From assembly GCA_033977485.1 (NCBI GenBank), contig CM066989.1:32217095-32281094 (forward strand): 64,000 nt of DNA. The letters run 5' to 3'. The notes beneath the pieces are model-generated. The model made no database searches and was not told the DNA's origin. It worked only from the letters and a program-made list of their open reading frames with translations. Position 1 is the stretch's first letter. Every line of letters starts with the position of its first letter. A program made the position numbers and the translations under genes. The stretch is from Hydrangea macrophylla. Its lineage: Eukaryota; Streptophyta; Magnoliopsida; Cornales; Hydrangeaceae. Below, piece after piece: positions 35,806-47,753 of the stretch.

Positions 35806-38800
35806 TCAACTGGTTGCAGGAAGATAGATCCTAATGGTATCTTTCATGGTGACTTTTCTCCTACAGGTAGGACATTTGCTCTGAGCAGCTATTGCAGTTT
35901 TAATGCAAGCTTTACAAAATATGTGACCACACTTTGTTGACATTTCCTCAACTAACGGTCCCATGCAAACCGGACAGTTGAAGATGGGCTCCTTTGGAGG
36001 GGGCGGTGGTGGGGGCAATGCCACGATCTGTACAGTATCTCTCTGCCATGAATATAAACAATAAATCTTACTGATCACAAAGAAATAGCACAAATGAGCA
36101 TGTACAAATAGGGGAAACAAGCCATTATGGAATACCTTTCCCTTTCTCTTTTTCTTTGATCCAATATATTTCATGCAGTTAATTGCAAAATTCAGGACTC
36201 TCATTGTACAGCATTAATTCAATATAGTACAACAAGGAAACCCTTGAATCATATATTGATAAGCTGAAGACAACAGTGCAAGCTATACAATCACCACAAG
36301 CATCAATCACAATCAAAGTTTCCTATTTTCATGTAATGGGCACCTTCCGTGGGTACTTTGGGTTCACCTTGACCACTTATTACTACATGGCATCTATGGG
36401 AACCAACACTCTAATGTCACTACACAGACATTATGTCTAAGTTCAAATCATCGCAAAAACCAACCCAAACACCAACCCAAACCCTGTTGAATCCCATTGA
36501 TATAGTTTTCAAGTTCCAAGTTAATCGTGCTGTGCATGTGTTATGATACATAATTAGGTGTCAACCAGGTTTGACCCCAACATCTTATCTTAGGAAATAA
36601 GGACACGTTTGATGCATCGAAGTGCCATTCTTCTTCTACACCCAGGAAAAACAAGTCCACACAAGTGAAAATGGAAAGTATATCTAGCATCGTAGACCCG
36701 ATAGAAATGTTTTAACTGTGGTGAAATCTATACGAACCAAAGAGGCAAAGATAAGAGTGGAAGTCGTAGTTTAAAGTAACAGGTTATGCTTATTGACATC
36801 CCTAAAAGGTATCAGTTGTGCCTGACACATCCGATTTCCATAAATTTCACAAGCCACCTTAAACACCATAAAACTAGCACTTCAAAAATAGTAATATCCC
36901 TCAACTTAACTCAGACATCGCATACAAGTATACATCAATGAACGAAGGCTACATGGGTAGTTGGCAACAGCTAGCTAAAAAAAGGAAAAATAATAGACAA
37001 TATGAAGATGTTAACAAATCAACCCACTAGCACATAAAACCAAAGGTGAAAAGTCAGAAAATCGTATAAAACATGTAATAATTACCATGGATTGGTTATT
37101 GCCTTCCAAGTTTATATACAGGTCACAATTAATAATTGGTTGGACTGACAAAACTCTTCTGCGCTTGTTGAGACCACTGGAAGAGAACCTAGATAGCCGT
37201 TCCTCTGCAATTATGAGACATGCAGTAGAGAGAGAGTCAGTAAAAATATAAGCCAGCCACATGAGGACAACACACACAGTAAGCTAAGTAAATACCATTC
37301 AGTGTACCAATACACTTTGTTATAGAAGCCATGAAAGAGACAACAGGAAGATAAACAATCTATTAACAGGCTCTACTTCAGTATCAAAGCTATACAAAAA
37401 AACCAAAGTCCTAGATATAATGTTGTGCTATCCAGCCAGCAGGTAGCAGGAATGGCCTGGTCTGAAAGATAATCGTCTTGACCAAAGAACCAGAAGAAAA
37501 GAGTTTGCTAAGAGATTTTGTGAGAGATTTAGAAATTCTTAGATTAAATTACTCATTAACTATTTACAGCAAAATGATATAAACTTTTTATCCCATCCAA
37601 GGCAATAGGAGCAGTAAGGCACCACCAAAATCAGAATGCTGAAAATAGAAGCGGATGATGGAAAAAAAATGCCTATGTCATCTTCACAGGTTATATGGTT
37701 AGGAGTGTATATAAGACATTTATAGACTCCACCAATATATGGCAAAAATATATGACTCGGCTCTGCATTTTTCGTTCAACAGAGAATCACAAAGGTGACT
37801 CTTTGAGTAGTTACTACCCATTATCAAAGAGGTCATCAACCCAAAGAATGAGATATTTAGGCTTGGAGCTAAATGGTGAAGTCGGATTTTTAAACTTATC
37901 AGTCTAAGATATGCACGGACCACCAACATCATACCAGAAATAAGTCTAGGCACAAATTGAAAACTGCTTCAAAAGAATCTCCAGAAATAATGAAAAGTGC
38001 TAACATTATGCACGGAGTATAACAGCAAAAGAGCCTGTGTAAGGTGCAAGATTGAAACTGCCTCAAAAGAATCTCCAGACGGCAGACACAATGCAACATA
38101 ATTACCAAATACAAATAGAGTATAACTGCTTGTACAACGGCAGAAGACAATATATAACAAAATAGGAAGAGAATTTTGCAATAAAAGGGTCAAAATTAGA
38201 TTGCTCAAAGCCTTAAAACTTGAAACAAGAATGAATCTGCAGTATGAGATATTAAACACCGAAACTTACAGAAGAAACCCCAAAAGCCACATAATAGAAA
38301 CAACCATGAATAAACAGAAACAGATAGGAAGACATACACTACCTGAATCTACGTCAACAACAACTGTTCTTCCATTATTCCTGCGGGAGTTGTTTTTAGC
38401 CTGCCAGCAGATAGACTTGTTACTTATCTCCCATTTTACTATACAAATATTTTTACCTAAAACAATTCCAAAAAAGCCGTGTCGCGTCCACTTTGTCAGC
38501 ATTGAATCTGATGTGAAAAAAATAAGACGTGTTTTTCCGCAAGCCCAACAGACACGGACACGGCACACAAATTGAGGTGTGTGCACTATATAGGTTGTCA
38601 TACAAGTTCGACACAAACCAAAATAATGCTAGAAAATAAAATGCATACTTCTGCAAAAGCCCTGGGAGATGAAAGCATAACATCATCATCATCAACTGCC
38701 TCAACATCAACAGGTGGAACAGAAACTCCTTGTGGACCAGCTTGTCCATCCTCAGAAACAGTATTAGCAGAAGTCCCCTCCTGATTCTGGATCTCATTGG

Positions 38801-38897
38801 GTGGTGCATTGAGATCTACATCTAGCAACATCGTTCTCCGCCGAGAATTTTTCGCATACCCTCTTAGAGGAATTCCCCTCGGCCCCCTGGTGCTCAT
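35806..38897 (-). CDS. RNF4-like C3HC4 RING-finger protein (probable E3 ubiquitin ligase), 4 coding exons
   Basis: Spliced CDS: 38897-38649, 38400-38343, 37204-37086 and 36042-35806, all with GT/AG borders and continuous phase, giving 220 aa. Near the N-terminus is a basic stretch (R-G-Y-A-K-N-S-R-R-R), then V-D-L-N, then an acidic stretch D-V-E-A-V-D-D-D-D-V-M-L-S-S-P of the kind that binds SUMO. A short basic patch N-K-R-R-R follows in exon 3. The last exon has a Pro run and the RING: C-P-V-C, 11 residues, C-G-H-I-F-C-K-A-C, 10 residues, C-P-T-C. The layout agrees with plant RNF4-type RING proteins such as Arabidopsis At5g48655. It probably attaches ubiquitin to nuclear, perhaps SUMO-modified, proteins; the SUMO link is inference. 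No damage is seen. Confidence 0.88.
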
Positions 38898-41893
38898 TCT
38901 AAAATTATGCACTTCTTCGTAAAGGTATGACACCCTTAACAACCCTAATCATGTAAACAAGAACACACTCATAAGCTAGAAGTACAAGATGCCATATTTG
39001 CTAGCAATACACATAATATTCCTTGATTCATCATGTTTCAAATCCAAGACTGTAGAAAAAAATCACATGTATTCAAGTGACATAATTTAGCAATAAATGG
39101 AGAAATCTCCTTCGAGGTCTTCAATTTCAAGAACCTCAATGACACGAAATACGGAAAATTATTAACACAGAATCAGCAATTTATCATTGACACGAGAAAA
39201 TATTTACTCCAAACTTCCAGAGTACTCCCTGTGTCCCATATGAGGAGTCTCTTTTGAGAATTCCAACTTTTTAAGGAACCTTGTGGTGAAATGTTCTAAC
39301 TTTCCATTATTGTCCTTTTTGAAGTTCAAAATTCTAGTGTCCAATCAAAGAAAGGTGGAAGAGTTTTATATAATAAAGGGTAAGCTTGGAAAATGTGTAG
39401 TTAAAGTACAATTGACTATTCAAAGAAGAATCTTAAAATGTACATCCAAAAATGGAATAAAGAACTCTTAACTTATGGCCGGAGGGAGTAGTAGTTATGC
39501 CAAGATCGGCCAATAATCAGAGTCGAACAGATGATACTAATTCTCCATAGAACTAAATCTAAGCCTAACTGTATGAAAGACCAATGAGATATTCATTTTC
39601 AAATCTTAGCAGTAGGAAATCTTTTTAAAAAATACAAGCAGTTTAAGTTGTTTAACCAATCAGAAGAATAAGATTAGAATGTAGATAAGGAATTTTCACC
39701 ATCTAAACTCCTCGAAGACCGTATAGCAACATTAAACATATGCATAATCAAACTTCATACTTATAAACCTTTTTTTTTTTGCAATAGTTCAGTTCAAAAC
39801 ATTGACCTGACATTATGTGGCATTAAATCAAAAGACATTAGACTGCAGAAAAAAATTCTATAATAGTCAGAAGGGCTACAACTAGAATTCGAACTCTCAA
39901 CATCTGATCTTGCCAAAAAAAAAAGTAGTCAAAGTTTTAGCATTCAATTTTCAAACTTACCTAACCTTGCCAAATAGAGATTTGAGGTATAACAATCATC
40001 ATGTCTTAGAATGATAAACCCACTTTGGGGGGATTTACAGTTTCCAAACCAGCCCAGTACAATCACAACATAAAATTTGAAGATCACCAGTTCACCAGTT
40101 CACCAGTTCAAATTAGAGATCAATTTAACCAATTTTTAAAGGAAGATTGGACTTCTATTATAACCTGATTACAAAATCCAAACAGAATTCAATACTTTCC
40201 AAATTCCCTATCCTTTACCAACCTTAGAAGATCCACTTCTGAATTCTGCAAGTTTTTCCTAATTCCACAGAATTTGCCCAAATTTGAGCATGTTTGGGGC
40301 AGCGTATGCTTTGCGATTGCGATAGATTTGCAATAGCTTTTGTTCAAATAGATTATGGTCATAATAGATTAAAATAGTTATACTGTTGGTTACCTGGATG
40401 AAGAAGTGATTTTAATATCCTAAATACAATTGTGCCCTTCTACTGTAAATGTGATATTATTAAAGTACTATTGCACACATAATTAGTTTTAGTTTAATTA
40501 ATAGTACACATTAGTAGTTGTTAAGAAATTAATTAGTTATATAGTGTACAAATTGGTTTAATAACGGTTCTAAACAAAATTTTTATTTATTTAATCGGTT
40601 ATACATGTTATATCAGCACATATAAGCGGCAGTGTTTGTCTTTTAGAGGACAATATCGGTATAACAAAAATGAAAGTAAGGGGGATGTCAGAGTACATCT
40701 GAAATTACACATTTCTCAAATTTCAGGGTTCACTCTCTTGTCCTTCCATAGTGAGGACACGCGTGTTGTTTAAGAAAAAGAGGGGCACACCTGTAATTCA
40801 CTCAGCTCGTTGACCAGATTATTGACCACGATTGGGCTAAGCTGCTCAACCCAAGCTTCGCCAAATCGTGAGTCCAACGCGCCCCAGCCCGCGTTTTGAA
40901 GTCCACATTTGCTGCCAAACAGCCCACGTTGGCAATTGGGCTTCAAAATCAGTTTAAACACATATCAAACGCCTAGCCAAACGGCCTCTTTATATAGAGT
41001 TCTGCCAGAAACATATATACCTGTCGATTCCCCCTAACCAAAACATGAATTTTATGAATTCGGCCAAATATCCCGTCTTTGGGTAAATATTTTTCAGTCA
41101 AACCTTATGCTATACAGCTATTCCAATTAACACAAGCAGCCCGATTCAAAAATCTTCTTATACCTCACCAATTTATTCTACGATGATGAATTGAAATCAA
41201 CTTTCCCCCTCGATTTCACCACATTCGAAAGGACCCCCACTCATTAAGGTTCTTCCACCCAATGTAAGTATGTCAAGGATTGGGTAAATACGTCGTCACT
41301 TCACACAATAATTGTGATCAAGAAAATACCAATTCAAATCGAACGGATTCGAAATGATGTTACTGCATGGATCAGGATTATAAATTTTCCTTTTTTTCAT
41401 AAAACTCTAGTCGTAGTCCCCATATTTGAAGGGAGAAAGTAACTCATGCCATCCTAAGATGTCGCTAAATGGAATGATCAGATTTCAGTACTAAAAAAAT
41501 CAAAACTTTACTCAATTTTTCTGTAAATTTGCACACTAAAAGTACCCCTAAAAAAAAATGGCATGAAATTTGATCTAAAAAGCAAAAAATTAGATAATCC
41601 AACTACTAAATCAAATTAAACTACACTCATATCTCCGATGAATGAACAATGCAAATCAAAAAACACAAACTCAAGAGACTTTATCGAACAAATTAAAATA
41701 GCCAACGAGACATCATAAAAGTGATGAAAATGAACAAAACCCTAACCAAAACTACTGGAAATGAAAATTTCATAGAAGATAGATAAAGAGATTTAGACCG
41801 ACGATCGTACCTGTTTTTCCGATGTTATGGAATCGAAATCAAAGCGAAGACTACAAAGATTTACTGTTTCAGTCTTCTGAAAAAGGGAAATTT

Positions 41894-41924
<31 letters not shown>

Positions 41925-41990
41925 CTTGAGAGGCTTAGAGAGAGCGAGAGAGAGATTATATATATATAGTTTTAGAGAGAGAAAGATGTA
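38898..41990 (-). other. 5' UTR exon, intron and promoter of the RING gene
   Basis: An acceptor (AATTTTAG) lies directly before the start codon. A good donor (AAAACAG then GTACGATCG on the minus strand) is at 41811/41810, so an untranslated first exon from 41811 to about 41930 is likely. It is rich in CT and TCTCTC. A minus-strand TATATATATA lies at about 41957-41966. The intron of about 2.9 kb holds a Stowaway MITE (39225-39488), a CACCAGTT triplet repeat (about 40087) and otherwise no gene. Confidence 0.65.
39225..39488. mobile_element. Stowaway-type MITE
   Basis: It starts CTCCCTGTGTCCCATA and ends TATGGCCGGAGGGAG, with TA on each side (39223-39224 and 39489-39490). CTCCCTCCGTCCC-like ends with TA duplication mark Tc1/mariner Stowaway MITEs. 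It lies in the RING gene intron. Confidence 0.88.
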
Positions 41991-42010
41991 GAGAGAGAGA
42001 GAGAGAGGAG
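41880..42010. repeat. GA microsatellites at the RING gene promoter
   Basis: Runs of AGAGAG at about 41895-41920, 41938-41956 and 41985-42008 flank a TA run. On the transcribed strand they are CT-rich, common in plant 5' leaders. Confidence 0.8.
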
Positions 42011-42350
42011 ATTTGTGCTTTTTGATGCGGTTTGGGTCGGTGGGGCGGAAAAAATGTAGTACACGTCTTTCAAGTGTGTGTGACAGTGTGGATGGGTACA
42101 CACGTCTGACGGTTGAATTTTGCCGCTGTTTACGCACTTGCCTACGCGCGCAAAAGCTTTTGAAATTCAGTAATGCAAATAGCTCTAAAAAATACTAGTA
42201 GAAAAATAAAATAAAAATTAGTAAATAATTTACAATCCCAGTAATGTTGTGCCTCCTAAATTTTAAATTCTAATGCACTTTTTCAATATTTGTGGCAGTA
42301 GGTAAGCTCCATTGGATTTTGAAGGATGTTGAAATAATTTTATTAATGAG

Positions 42351-42528
42351 TAATGGAACAGATATAACACATTACACAACATAAAACACAATAGATTTTT
42401 AAATGTCTGTACTATATACTATATAAGTGGTGCCTAAAAAAGTGTGAAAAATTCAAACAGCACAGGGTACAAGACATTTAAAGCTCTGTTGTGCTTTGTA
42501 TTGTACAATGTGGTGTCTGTAGTATTAC
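42351..42528. mobile_element. MITE, family 1 (second copy)
   Basis: The length (178 bp) is nearly that of the copy at 8514-8692. The ends are TAATGGAACAGATATAACAC and GTGGTGTCTGTAGTATTA. It shares AAAGTGTGAAAAATTCAAAC and CAGCACAGGGTAC with the first copy. Confidence 0.8.
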
Positions 42529-42600
42529 TCTTTATTACTAACATGAAAGGGGACCACTGCCTTGTGTATTTCAGAAGTATAGTGTTATTTTTTTTTCAAT

Positions 42601-42766
42601 AATGTTAGAGGTGCACTCTTACAGACCCAAAAATATTTACATCTTAAGGTGGATCAATGAGAAGAAATTGACAATGGATCCCACAGTCTTTTATCTCTCT
42701 TCTCATTAGTCCACCTCAAAGCAAAAATATTTTTTTAATGTATAAGAAGTGTGCCCCAAACATTAC
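42601..42766. mobile_element. MITE, family 2 (second copy)
   Basis: Its inverted arms contain AAGGTGGATCAATGAGAAGA and TCTTCTCATTAGTCCACCTC, matching the copy at 11843-12006. Confidence 0.8.
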
Positions 42767-43821
42767 TCTATTTTTTGTACTCCCTCACACTGTTAACCCG
42801 ATTCCGGCATATTCCGTTTGAAAGAGGGGTAGAATGTGACCATGTTAATTGCCCCTGACATGCCATATGATCATATTTTGTTAGAAATTTTAACAAAGTG
42901 TGACAGAGGGTTGAGATTTCAATAAATTAAATAGTTCAGAGTGCACTTTATGCTGCCACAATTAGCACTTTAGGGATTAAATTGTAAATCAATGTATAGA
43001 TAATTTGAGGGACAAAACTTTTACCCTTTCTTAAATTTATTACAATTAGTGTGCTGCAGAGTTTTCATCTAGAATAATGTTCAGCTTTTTATTTTAAATT
43101 TAATCTTTAATTGATATGATAGTGGAGACCATGCACATTAACTATAGAGACCACTTGAATATTTTTGTTAGATGTATGAACAATTCTAACAAGGGTAATT
43201 AAGTAATCAAAAATACAATTGTAGTTTATAAATAATATTTTTTAATGACTTGGTTATTTTCATCCAAGGAACTTCAACAATAGTTTTAAAATGATTATCT
43301 ATTTGAATATGGAAAGCATGTAGGAATCAAAATTGAGATTCAAATTTGGATAACATAGCAAAGAAGCTATACGGGAGTTGTCCTCCAAAAAAAAATTTTG
43401 GGGTCTATTTATACATATTTGATAATGAGATATGGTATCGAATTGAGTCTATTTGAGAACAGTATTATCTTTTGGAGTTATATTTATACATTTGGGATCT
43501 ATTTATCAACAATATTTATGGTGTCGAATTGGGTCTTTTTCACATTTTGTTATTATACATGTTGATGAGGTCAGGTTTGAACTGACTGGGTGTTAGTGAT
43601 GAACTGCGTTGCACCCGGTGGCTTCTCAAAGCTTTTTCCTGCACCAAAGAAGAAAGATCTAATTAAGGGGATTACGTCCCTTGAGTCTCCTCCGATGACT
43701 AAGTTAGTCTTAGATGGAGTTTGGGTATGATGGAATATCAAAAGGGAGATTGTGTGTACCTTTTCCAAGCTCTGTGTATGTATATATAGCGACAAGCCAT
43801 AACTGAAAGCGCCTACTTCGG
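42767..43821. other. Intergenic, no gene
   Basis: The DNA is AT-rich. A short minus-strand frame at 43571-43795 has no recognisable domain. I see no clear feature. Confidence 0.4.
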
Positions 43822-44114
43822 CTTAGGCTTAGTTTGGCCCCACATGTGGCTTTTTAAAAGGAGCTTATGAAATTTACTATTAAGTTGTTTGATAATTTTG
43901 TACAAGTGACACACTACTCTTCAAAAATATATCATGAAACCAAAAAGCCACCTTGAGCTTTTAAAAGCTCCATTCTAGAGCTTTTAAAAGCTCCCCCCAA
44001 AAAAGTCCTAAGTTCAATTTTTACAAAGCACATAAACTAGTTACCAAATGAATTAACATGAAACTGTGCTTTAAAAAAGGAGAAGCACCAAAAGGGGGCC
44101 AAAATAAGCCTTAG
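43822..44114. mobile_element. MITE with CTTAGGCTTAGTTTGGCCCC ends
   Basis: The left end CTTAGGCTTAGTTTGGCCCC pairs with the right end GGGGGCCAAAATAAGCCTTAG. AAAGCCACCTTGAGCTTTTA inside forms further hairpins. Confidence 0.7.
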
Positions 44115-44695
44115 TTGTCCATTCCCCAAGTGTAGGCTGGGAATTAGCTTATTCCCGTTGGGGATGGTCGTCCATCAAAGGCCATGTGTTCCTTGCCCCC
44201 AGTTATCGGGATATTATCTCCCCATTATCAGGAGTAAAGGCGAGTGTTCGGTTTGGGTTTATCGGTTGGGTGTACTCAGTCTTGGGCCGATATTTAAAAC
44301 AGGGATTGTATTCAGTATATTCACAGCACGTCTCATCTGCCACGTCTCACGCTTTGGAGGAGTGCTGAAACGATGCCGTATTGCATGTCACCTTTTTATT
44401 TCGTTCTGTAGTGCCCAACAAATTATAGAGAACTTCCTAAGATCCTAGCTTTTAAGTAATCTAACATAATTGCACTCTGAAAAAGTTATCTTTAGAATCT
44501 GTTATAAAAAATAAACCCAAAAGGTCTGTTAAAACTTCTTTTTTGAGAGAAAATTCTGCCAAAAAAAAAAAACGTAATCTATCTAAGGGATAATTACATT
44601 TTTAAAATAAAATAATAATAAAAAAAGAGCATGTTAAACTTTTGCTTCTAAATATTGTAGAGACCTTTTTAGTTGATAATCTAATGTAATTATTT

Positions 44696-44759
<64 letters not shown>

Positions 44760-44858
44760 GCAAAAGGGGGTTTTGTTAGTCTTTTCTGTTTTTATCATAT
44801 TTTTTTTTCCTTCGTTGAAATCATGAATCAAATGGAATGCCAAGTTCGAGTTAGTTCG
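44115..44858. other. Left flank of element B with GA microsatellite
   Basis: About 30 GA units lie at 44697-44756. The last five bases (GTTCG, 44854-44858) are the target duplication of element B. No gene is supported. Confidence 0.7.
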
Positions 44859-45451
44859 TGATGGCGCCTAGAATTGGTAAGAGAGGATTCAGAGAGAGAC
44901 AGAGAGACACCAAGGAGTTGTATGTGGTTCGGCCCCGTTAATGAGGTGACCTACATCCACGTGTGCGTCTAGGCGCTATACTAGCAGATCACCGGCGGCC
45001 TGGTGAGCCAACAATGGTGGGCGGCCCTACCAGTAATACCGTTCGGGTATATGCGTTTCAGTGTATGCTCTAGTTGTGAGGTTTCTCAAGATCGTCCCCT
45101 TTCGAAGGGTATGGGTGGGCTCTTTTATAGATGCAAGAGTCCACCTCTACATGGAAATTTAGATTCATTAGGAAACCTATATCAATCACAATTTGATGTG
45201 CATAAGTTAAGGGAAGATCCTTATCAGATTAGGAATCTATCGAATTTTATTCCTAATAGGACTCTGGCCGCGCAAGGAAACTGCTGGAATTGAGCCGCGC
45301 GTCCGGGAGAGCCGCCGAAGGTCACGCCCGGGCAGTGCGGGCACCCCGAGCGGTGACGCTGGCAAGCCCTGGGTGTGGACCCCAGGGTTCTGCTTGGTCT
45401 TCGATGCCGACGTGGCCATTGGGCCCATGCTGGATAATTCTGAGCATATCA
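44859..45451 (-). repeat. 3' LTR of element B
   Basis: It is 593 bp and reads the same as 57298-57890 as far as I could compare. The minus-strand TATA box is TATAAAAG (45122-45129). It contains the GTTCGGCCCCGTTAATGAGG word shared with the LTR of element A. Confidence 0.95.
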
Positions 45452-45465
45452 GCTGCCCCCCATTT
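45452..45465 (-). other. Polypurine tract of element B
   Basis: On the minus strand AAATGGGGGGCAGC directly precedes the 3' LTR, the usual place for the plus-strand primer. A very similar word (AAATTGGGGGGCAGG, about 47366-47380) lies upstream of the other antisense gene. Confidence 0.75.
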
Positions 45466-45849
45466 CCAGAGCTAATTGGATGCCATATCTGATGAGGTTT
45501 GGAAATCAGAGCTGTTCACGAGAAACCGCTCGGGAAGAAGCCGAGGCCTTCCCCGAGGTAAGGCTGACCCGGGTTTGTCTTTCCGGGAAAGGACCGAGCG
45601 AGAGCCTGGAGGGTCCGGTATTGCCCAGGGCCACGTGTCAGCTGCTTGCAGACCTAGTTGGGATGCGACGGCGCCATTGTGGAGGTAACCGAACCGTTCG
45701 CGTTGGGACTAATCCGTCACATCGTGCATTTAATGCATGCGCCTTTTGAGGCGGCGTATGGTATGCCCGATGTGACAGCCGTCAGTCGCCAAGAGCGGGA
45801 AAACGCCCTGACCGTCCGATCTGATTCAATCTGAGCCGTCCTTTGTCTT

Positions 45850-45857
45850 TATAAAAG
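45850..45857 (+). promoter_or_regulatory. TATA box of antisense gene 1
   Basis: TATAAAAG lies 130 bp before the ATG of the gene. It sits in a block (45452-45890) that shares ordered motifs with the promoter of antisense gene 2: TTTAATGC followed by CGCCTTT, a GACA-x4-GTCAG word, and GACCGTCCGATC followed by GAGCCGTCC. Confidence 0.75.
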
Positions 45858-45979
45858 GAGCGTCAGTTCATTCTACATATTCACCACTGTTTGAAGATCA
45901 ATAATCACCGAGCGGGTTTTCAGAGCAAGGCACTCCCGACCCCTTTTCCTCTGCCCATACTACTTCAATCTTCTTCCCA

Positions 45980-47068
45980 ATGGCTTCCAGCATCGACCTG
46001 TCGTCTGACGAAGGGCTCAGAGCCTTCCGAGAGGACTGCCAAATTCCGGACGACGTAGTAGTTCGTCCACACAGTGAGGGAGAGGAAGTGGCCTTCCCTT
46101 TCGTCCTTATTAGCAGCTATCTGCTGCTAATTGTGGGACTGCGCTTTCCTCTTCCAGTCTCCTTTTGTGACCTGCTCATGGGGCTGCACATTCCGCTCCA
46201 CAGATGCCGCCCGAATGTCGCCCGCCTCCTCTGGGGGATTTCGGTACTGAACGAGCGACTGAGGTTGTTCCTCCAGTCCGCCGACGTCGCAAGGTGCTAC
46301 ATAATGGGGATCGACAACGGAGGCCCTTACTTCCGCCCCAGGACTGAGGGAAAGGACCTTGTCCGAGGCCTGGACTTTGCAAATAAGAACTGGCAGCAAT
46401 ACCCCTGGGTTATGGTTGCTGGTAACTGGCTGGAAGATGGCGTTCTCTGCCCCCCCGAGACTTTTGATCCTGACCTCTGCAGGCGAACGTTTGCCGCCTC
46501 CCGTGGCATTGCCCCCACCGCTGATGAAACGGAGGCGATTGACCGAGCTATCGAGGCCGGGCTTTCGTTTTCTGATTTGGTTGGGGGACCAGTAGACGAT
46601 GCGGGCGCTGGACCCTCCTCCGCCGCGGTGGCTTCGGGGTCACGCCGCTATACTCGATCCATGGCCTCTGGTTCACGGGCCACGGGCATGGCCGGGCCGT
46701 CCAAGGGGCCGGTCACCTTGTCCACCAGCAGTGATTCAGTCTCATCTTCATCTGAGGATGCGTGCCCGCCACCTGCCCCGCCCGGGAAAGGGAAGGAAAA
46801 AGCTGTTGGTGAAGTCTCTGGACCTTCGCCGAAAAGGAGCAAGCTTGACACCCCGAGCGGTCTCCGTGTGCCGACCTGGACGGACCTCTCTCTTGCTAAC
46901 ATGGAGGGCCGTCTGCAGGAAGTGGAAAAGCAGACCGCTCACCTGGAGACGAGCTTTGTCATGCGGGAGGTGGATGTCCACGCCCTAGAGTTGACCGTCC
47001 AAGGGCTGGTGGAGAGGATGGCTGCCCTGGAGGAGGAGATCAAGGCCTTGAAGGATAAGGGCACTTGA
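45980..47068 (+). CDS. Antisense gene 1 of element B (aORF1), 362 aa
   Basis: It is one open frame opposite to gag-pol, between the 3' LTR and antisense gene 2. The ATG sits in a good context (CCCAATGGC) after its own TATA box. The N-terminal half has a hydrophobic/aromatic region with G-L-R-F-P-L-P and G-L-H-I-P-L-H. This is similar in style to the G-L-R-L-P-L-H motif of antisense gene 2, so the two may be distant relatives. The middle is Ser/Pro/Gly-rich with S-P-K-R-S-K, a possible nuclear signal. Residues of about 305-360 look like a coiled coil (M-E-x-R-L-Q-E-V-E-K, then M-A-A-L-E-E-E-I-K-A-L). No enzyme motif is visible. Extra antisense ORFs are known in Tat elements; their role is not known. 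Confidence 0.8.
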   Translation: MASSIDLSSDEGLRAFREDCQIPDDVVVRPHSEGEEVAFPFVLISSYLLLIVGLRFPLPVSFCDLLMGLHIPLHRCRPNVARLLWGISVLNERLRLFLQSADVARCYIMGIDNGGPYFRPRTEGKDLVRGLDFANKNWQQYPWVMVAGNWLEDGVLCPPETFDPDLCRRTFAASRGIAPTADETEAIDRAIEAGLSFSDLVGGPVDDAGAGPSSAAVASGSRRYTRSMASGSRATGMAGPSKGPVTLSTSSDSVSSSSEDACPPPAPPGKGKEKAVGEVSGPSPKRSKLDTPSGLRVPTWTDLSLANMEGRLQEVEKQTAHLETSFVMREVDVHALELTVQGLVERMAALEEEIKALKDKGT

Positions 47069-47084
47069 AGTCTGCCGTCCTTCT

Positions 47085-47182
47085 CTCTTTTTTTTTTTTT
47101 TTTTTTGGGGGAGGCTACTACAACTGCCCCCCGAACTTGTACAGTTTTTTTTTTTTAATCAATGAACAAGGTCCTTGAGGCC
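47085..47182 (+). other. 3' region of antisense gene 1 with two hairpins
   Basis: After a T run, hairpin 1 (47109-47132) has stem GGGAGGC/GCCCCCC with one A-C mismatch and loop TACTACAACT. Hairpin 2 (47170-47182) has stem GGTC/GGCC (one G-T pair) and loop CTTGA. The same order is found after antisense gene 2 and in element A. Confidence 0.65.
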
Positions 47183-47745
47183 ATCCCTTTCGCGTTAATT
47201 GTACTTTGTTGTGGCTATTAATACTCGAACTGTTGTTGACCTATCGGTATTTCCGATTTCTATTTTGACAGTGGTTTATTCGGTTGGAGTTCCAAAATTC
47301 CAACCAGCGTCCAATAGACCTCGTGGACTTGCTGTGTGGTTACGCCGAGATTCTCGTGCACGTACCACCTGCCCCCCAATTTCAAAGCTGATTGGACGCT
47401 CCGTCTGATGAGGGTTGAAAACTGAAATTTTCCCTGGGAACCGTTCGGTAGTAGACCGGGATTTTGTCCTTCGTCGGTCGGGGCATTCCCCGAGCGGGCG
47501 ATCCGTTGGTTCGGGAGTCGCTGCTGCCATGTGTCCGCTGGTCGTTGACCTGGTTAGGTTCGAACTACGCCAGCGCGGACGCAACCAAGCCACTTGCGCG
47601 CCAACCGAACAGTCATGTCAGGCCTTTAATGCGCACGCCTTTCTAGGCAACGTTTCATGCGCCCGAGGAGACAACTGTCAGCAACTTCGGGCGGGGGATC
47701 ACACGGACCGTTGGATACGTTTTGATCTGGGCCGTTCCCGGTTTC
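47183..47745 (+). promoter_or_regulatory. Promoter region of antisense gene 2
   Basis: From about 47366 it repeats, with divergence, the block before antisense gene 1: CTGCCCCCCAATTTCAAAGC (compare CTGCCCCCCATTTCCAGAGC at 45453), then TGATGAGG, CCCCGAG, TTTAATGC with CGCCTTT, GACAACTGTCAG and GATCTGGGCCGTTCC. The shared order suggests a tandem duplication of a whole promoter-gene cassette. Confidence 0.6.
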
Positions 47746-47753
47746 TATAAAAT
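47746..47753 (+). promoter_or_regulatory. TATA box of antisense gene 2
   Basis: TATAAAAT lies 470 bp before the chosen ATG. A strong donor (TTTGTAAGTC, cut before 47864) and an acceptor (CCTTCCCCAG, ending 48204) suggest a 5'-UTR intron between promoter and start codon. Confidence 0.7.

Noticed and set aside
40285..40980. Large MITE in the RING gene intron
   Set aside because: GTTTGGGGCAGC and CCAAACAGCCC look like loose inverted ends, but the arms do not pair beyond a few bases and no target duplication is seen.
45003..45293. 96-codon frame found twice (also 57442-57732)
   Set aside because: Both copies lie in the LTRs of element B and are identical because the LTRs are; no sign of coding.
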